The notes beneath the pieces are model-generated. The model searched no databases. It worked only from the letters and a program-made list of their open reading frames with translations, and was not told the origin of the DNA. 6,976 nt of DNA from Reyranella sp. (GTDB taxonomy: Bacteria > Pseudomonadota > Alphaproteobacteria > Reyranellales > Reyranellaceae): assembly GCA_021732965.1 (NCBI GenBank), contig JAKFVZ010000485.1:1-6976 (forward strand). Reading direction: 5' to 3'. Every line of letters begins with the position of its first letter. Position 1 is the first letter of the stretch. Made by a program: the position numbers and the translations under genes. Below, in pieces: positions 6,448 through 6,976 of this stretch.

Positions 6448-6906
6448 ATGCAGCGTGTCACCCTGTCGGTCGACGACGATCTGCTGGCGACACTGGATCG
6501 CCACATGAAGAAGCATCGCTATGCAAGCCGCTCGGAAGCGTTGCGCGACATCCTGCGCGAGGCCGCCGCGCGCGAGACGCTGGCGGAGGACAAGTCCGGC
6601 AAGGACGAGGAGTTCTGCATTGCCACGCTGGCCTACGTGTACGACCACGATACGCGCGACCTCGGCCGCCGGCTCACCCAGGCTCAGCACAGGCACCACG
6701 ACCTGCAGGTCGCGACGATGCATGTGCATCTCGACCACGATTCCTGTCTCGAGGTCTCTGTGCTGCGCGGGCCCGTGAAAGAGGTGCGCGCGATGGCCGA
6801 CGACACGGTGAGCCAGCGCGGCGTCCGCCACGGCCAACTCCATCTGGTGCCCGCCGAGCGGAAGCTGGAAAAGCATCGGCACGGCCACGAGCACCTGCAC
6901 GCCTGA
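6448..6906 (+). CDS. nikR: Nickel-responsive transcriptional repressor NikR
   Basis: This cytoplasmic repressor binds DNA when loaded with Ni(II) and shuts off nickel import. It has 152 residues. The ribbon-helix-helix DNA-binding domain is at 1-40 (MQRVTLSVDDDLLATLD, SRSEALRDILREA), and the ACT-type nickel-binding and tetramerisation domain follows (CIATLAYVYDHDTRDLGRRLTQAQ to about 135). The four E. coli NikR nickel ligands (His76, His87, His89, Cys95) correspond to His81, His92, His94 and Cys100, all present. A strong Shine-Dalgarno, AAGGAGG (6436-6442), lies 5 nt before the ATG and fixes the start. The protein is about 19 residues longer than E. coli NikR, mainly because of a C-terminal tail with alternating histidines (143, 145, 147, 149, 151). 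It is divergent from the importer operon, with operator-like sites between them, so it most likely represses nikABC and perhaps itself. Confidence 0.95.
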   Translation: MQRVTLSVDDDLLATLDRHMKKHRYASRSEALRDILREAAARETLAEDKSGKDEEFCIATLAYVYDHDTRDLGRRLTQAQHRHHDLQVATMHVHLDHDSCLEVSVLRGPVKEVRAMADDTVSQRGVRHGQLHLVPAERKLEKHRHGHEHLHA

Positions 6907-6941
6907 CCCGACCGGTCCTGAGAGGCCGACTGGAAATGAAT

Positions 6942-6953
6942 TGAATCGATTCA
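6942..6953. promoter_or_regulatory. Perfect 12-bp palindrome downstream of nikR
   Basis: TGAATCGATTCA is a perfect palindrome in an AT-richer patch 36 bases after the nikR stop. It could be an operator for a gene starting beyond the window, but nothing downstream is visible. There is no terminator-like T-tract. The protein that would bind it is not known. Confidence 0.3.
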
Positions 6954-6961
6954 GTCACTTA

Positions 6962-6976
6962 CCTCATCCTGAGGAG
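6962..6976. repeat. Start of a probable intergenic palindromic repeat, cut by the window edge
   Basis: CCTCA-TCC-TGAGG (6962-6974) followed by AG forms a tight 5-bp hairpin. From memory, CCTCATCCTGAGGAG is the opening arm of a dispersed palindromic element common between genes of Bradyrhizobium-like and related alphaproteobacteria, whose far arm resembles CGAAGGATGAGG. Only the first arm lies in the window, so the identity is provisional. Confidence 0.4.

Noticed and set aside
5871..6944. Plus-strand open frame of 357 codons running through the nikA-nikR region
   Set aside because: It is antisense to nikA and then out of frame with nikR, which is a certain gene. Its Arg/Ala/Pro-rich composition marks it as a shadow.

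Overview
The window comes from a high-GC bacterium, most likely an alphaproteobacterium. The evidence is the strong G/C bias at third codon positions, long antisense shadow ORFs, and, at the right edge, the start of an intergenic palindrome that I recall from Rhizobiales-type and related alphaproteobacterial genomes. This placement is an inference; no rRNA or other marker gene is present.

The layout has two metal- or cofactor-uptake modules facing each other. On the left is an unrecognised ORF (3-686, possibly cut at its 5' end). It is followed by a 337-base non-coding stretch holding a good sigma70-type promoter (720-748), a perfect palindrome over the -35 box, a cobalamin riboswitch (about 755-930) and a candidate ribosome-site-sequestering helix (967-1021). 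This leader feeds btuB (1024-2940), an outer-membrane TonB-dependent receptor for cobalamin or related corrinoids. On the right, read leftwards on the minus strand, is a peptide/nickel-type ABC importer operon: a family 5 periplasmic binding protein (4733-6304), a NikB/DppB-type permease (3766-4725) and a NikC/DppC-type permease (2972-3769). Divergent from it, on the plus strand, is nikR (6448-6906), the nickel-responsive ribbon-helix-helix repressor, with all four expected nickel ligands.

Because of nikR, the importer is best read as a nickel (or other transition-metal) uptake system. The nikA-nikR intergenic region supports this with two sequences that have NikR-operator architecture (GTAT-type half-sites separated by exactly 16 nt), at 6390-6417 and 6286-6313; the second overlaps the nikA start. 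Two things look wrong with the importer. The binding-protein gene has an in-frame TAG at codon 360 (5225-5227), with the reading frame otherwise intact to codon 523. The operon also ends at nikC with no ATPase genes (nikD/nikE), since btuB converges on it 31 bases away. The operon may be decaying, may borrow ATPases from elsewhere, may contain a sequencing error, or may be read through.

I see no CRISPR array, insertion sequence, tRNA or rRNA. I do not find a convincingly new system. The most checkable leads are the amber codon, the NikR operators, the missing ATPases, and the histidine-rich NikR tail.
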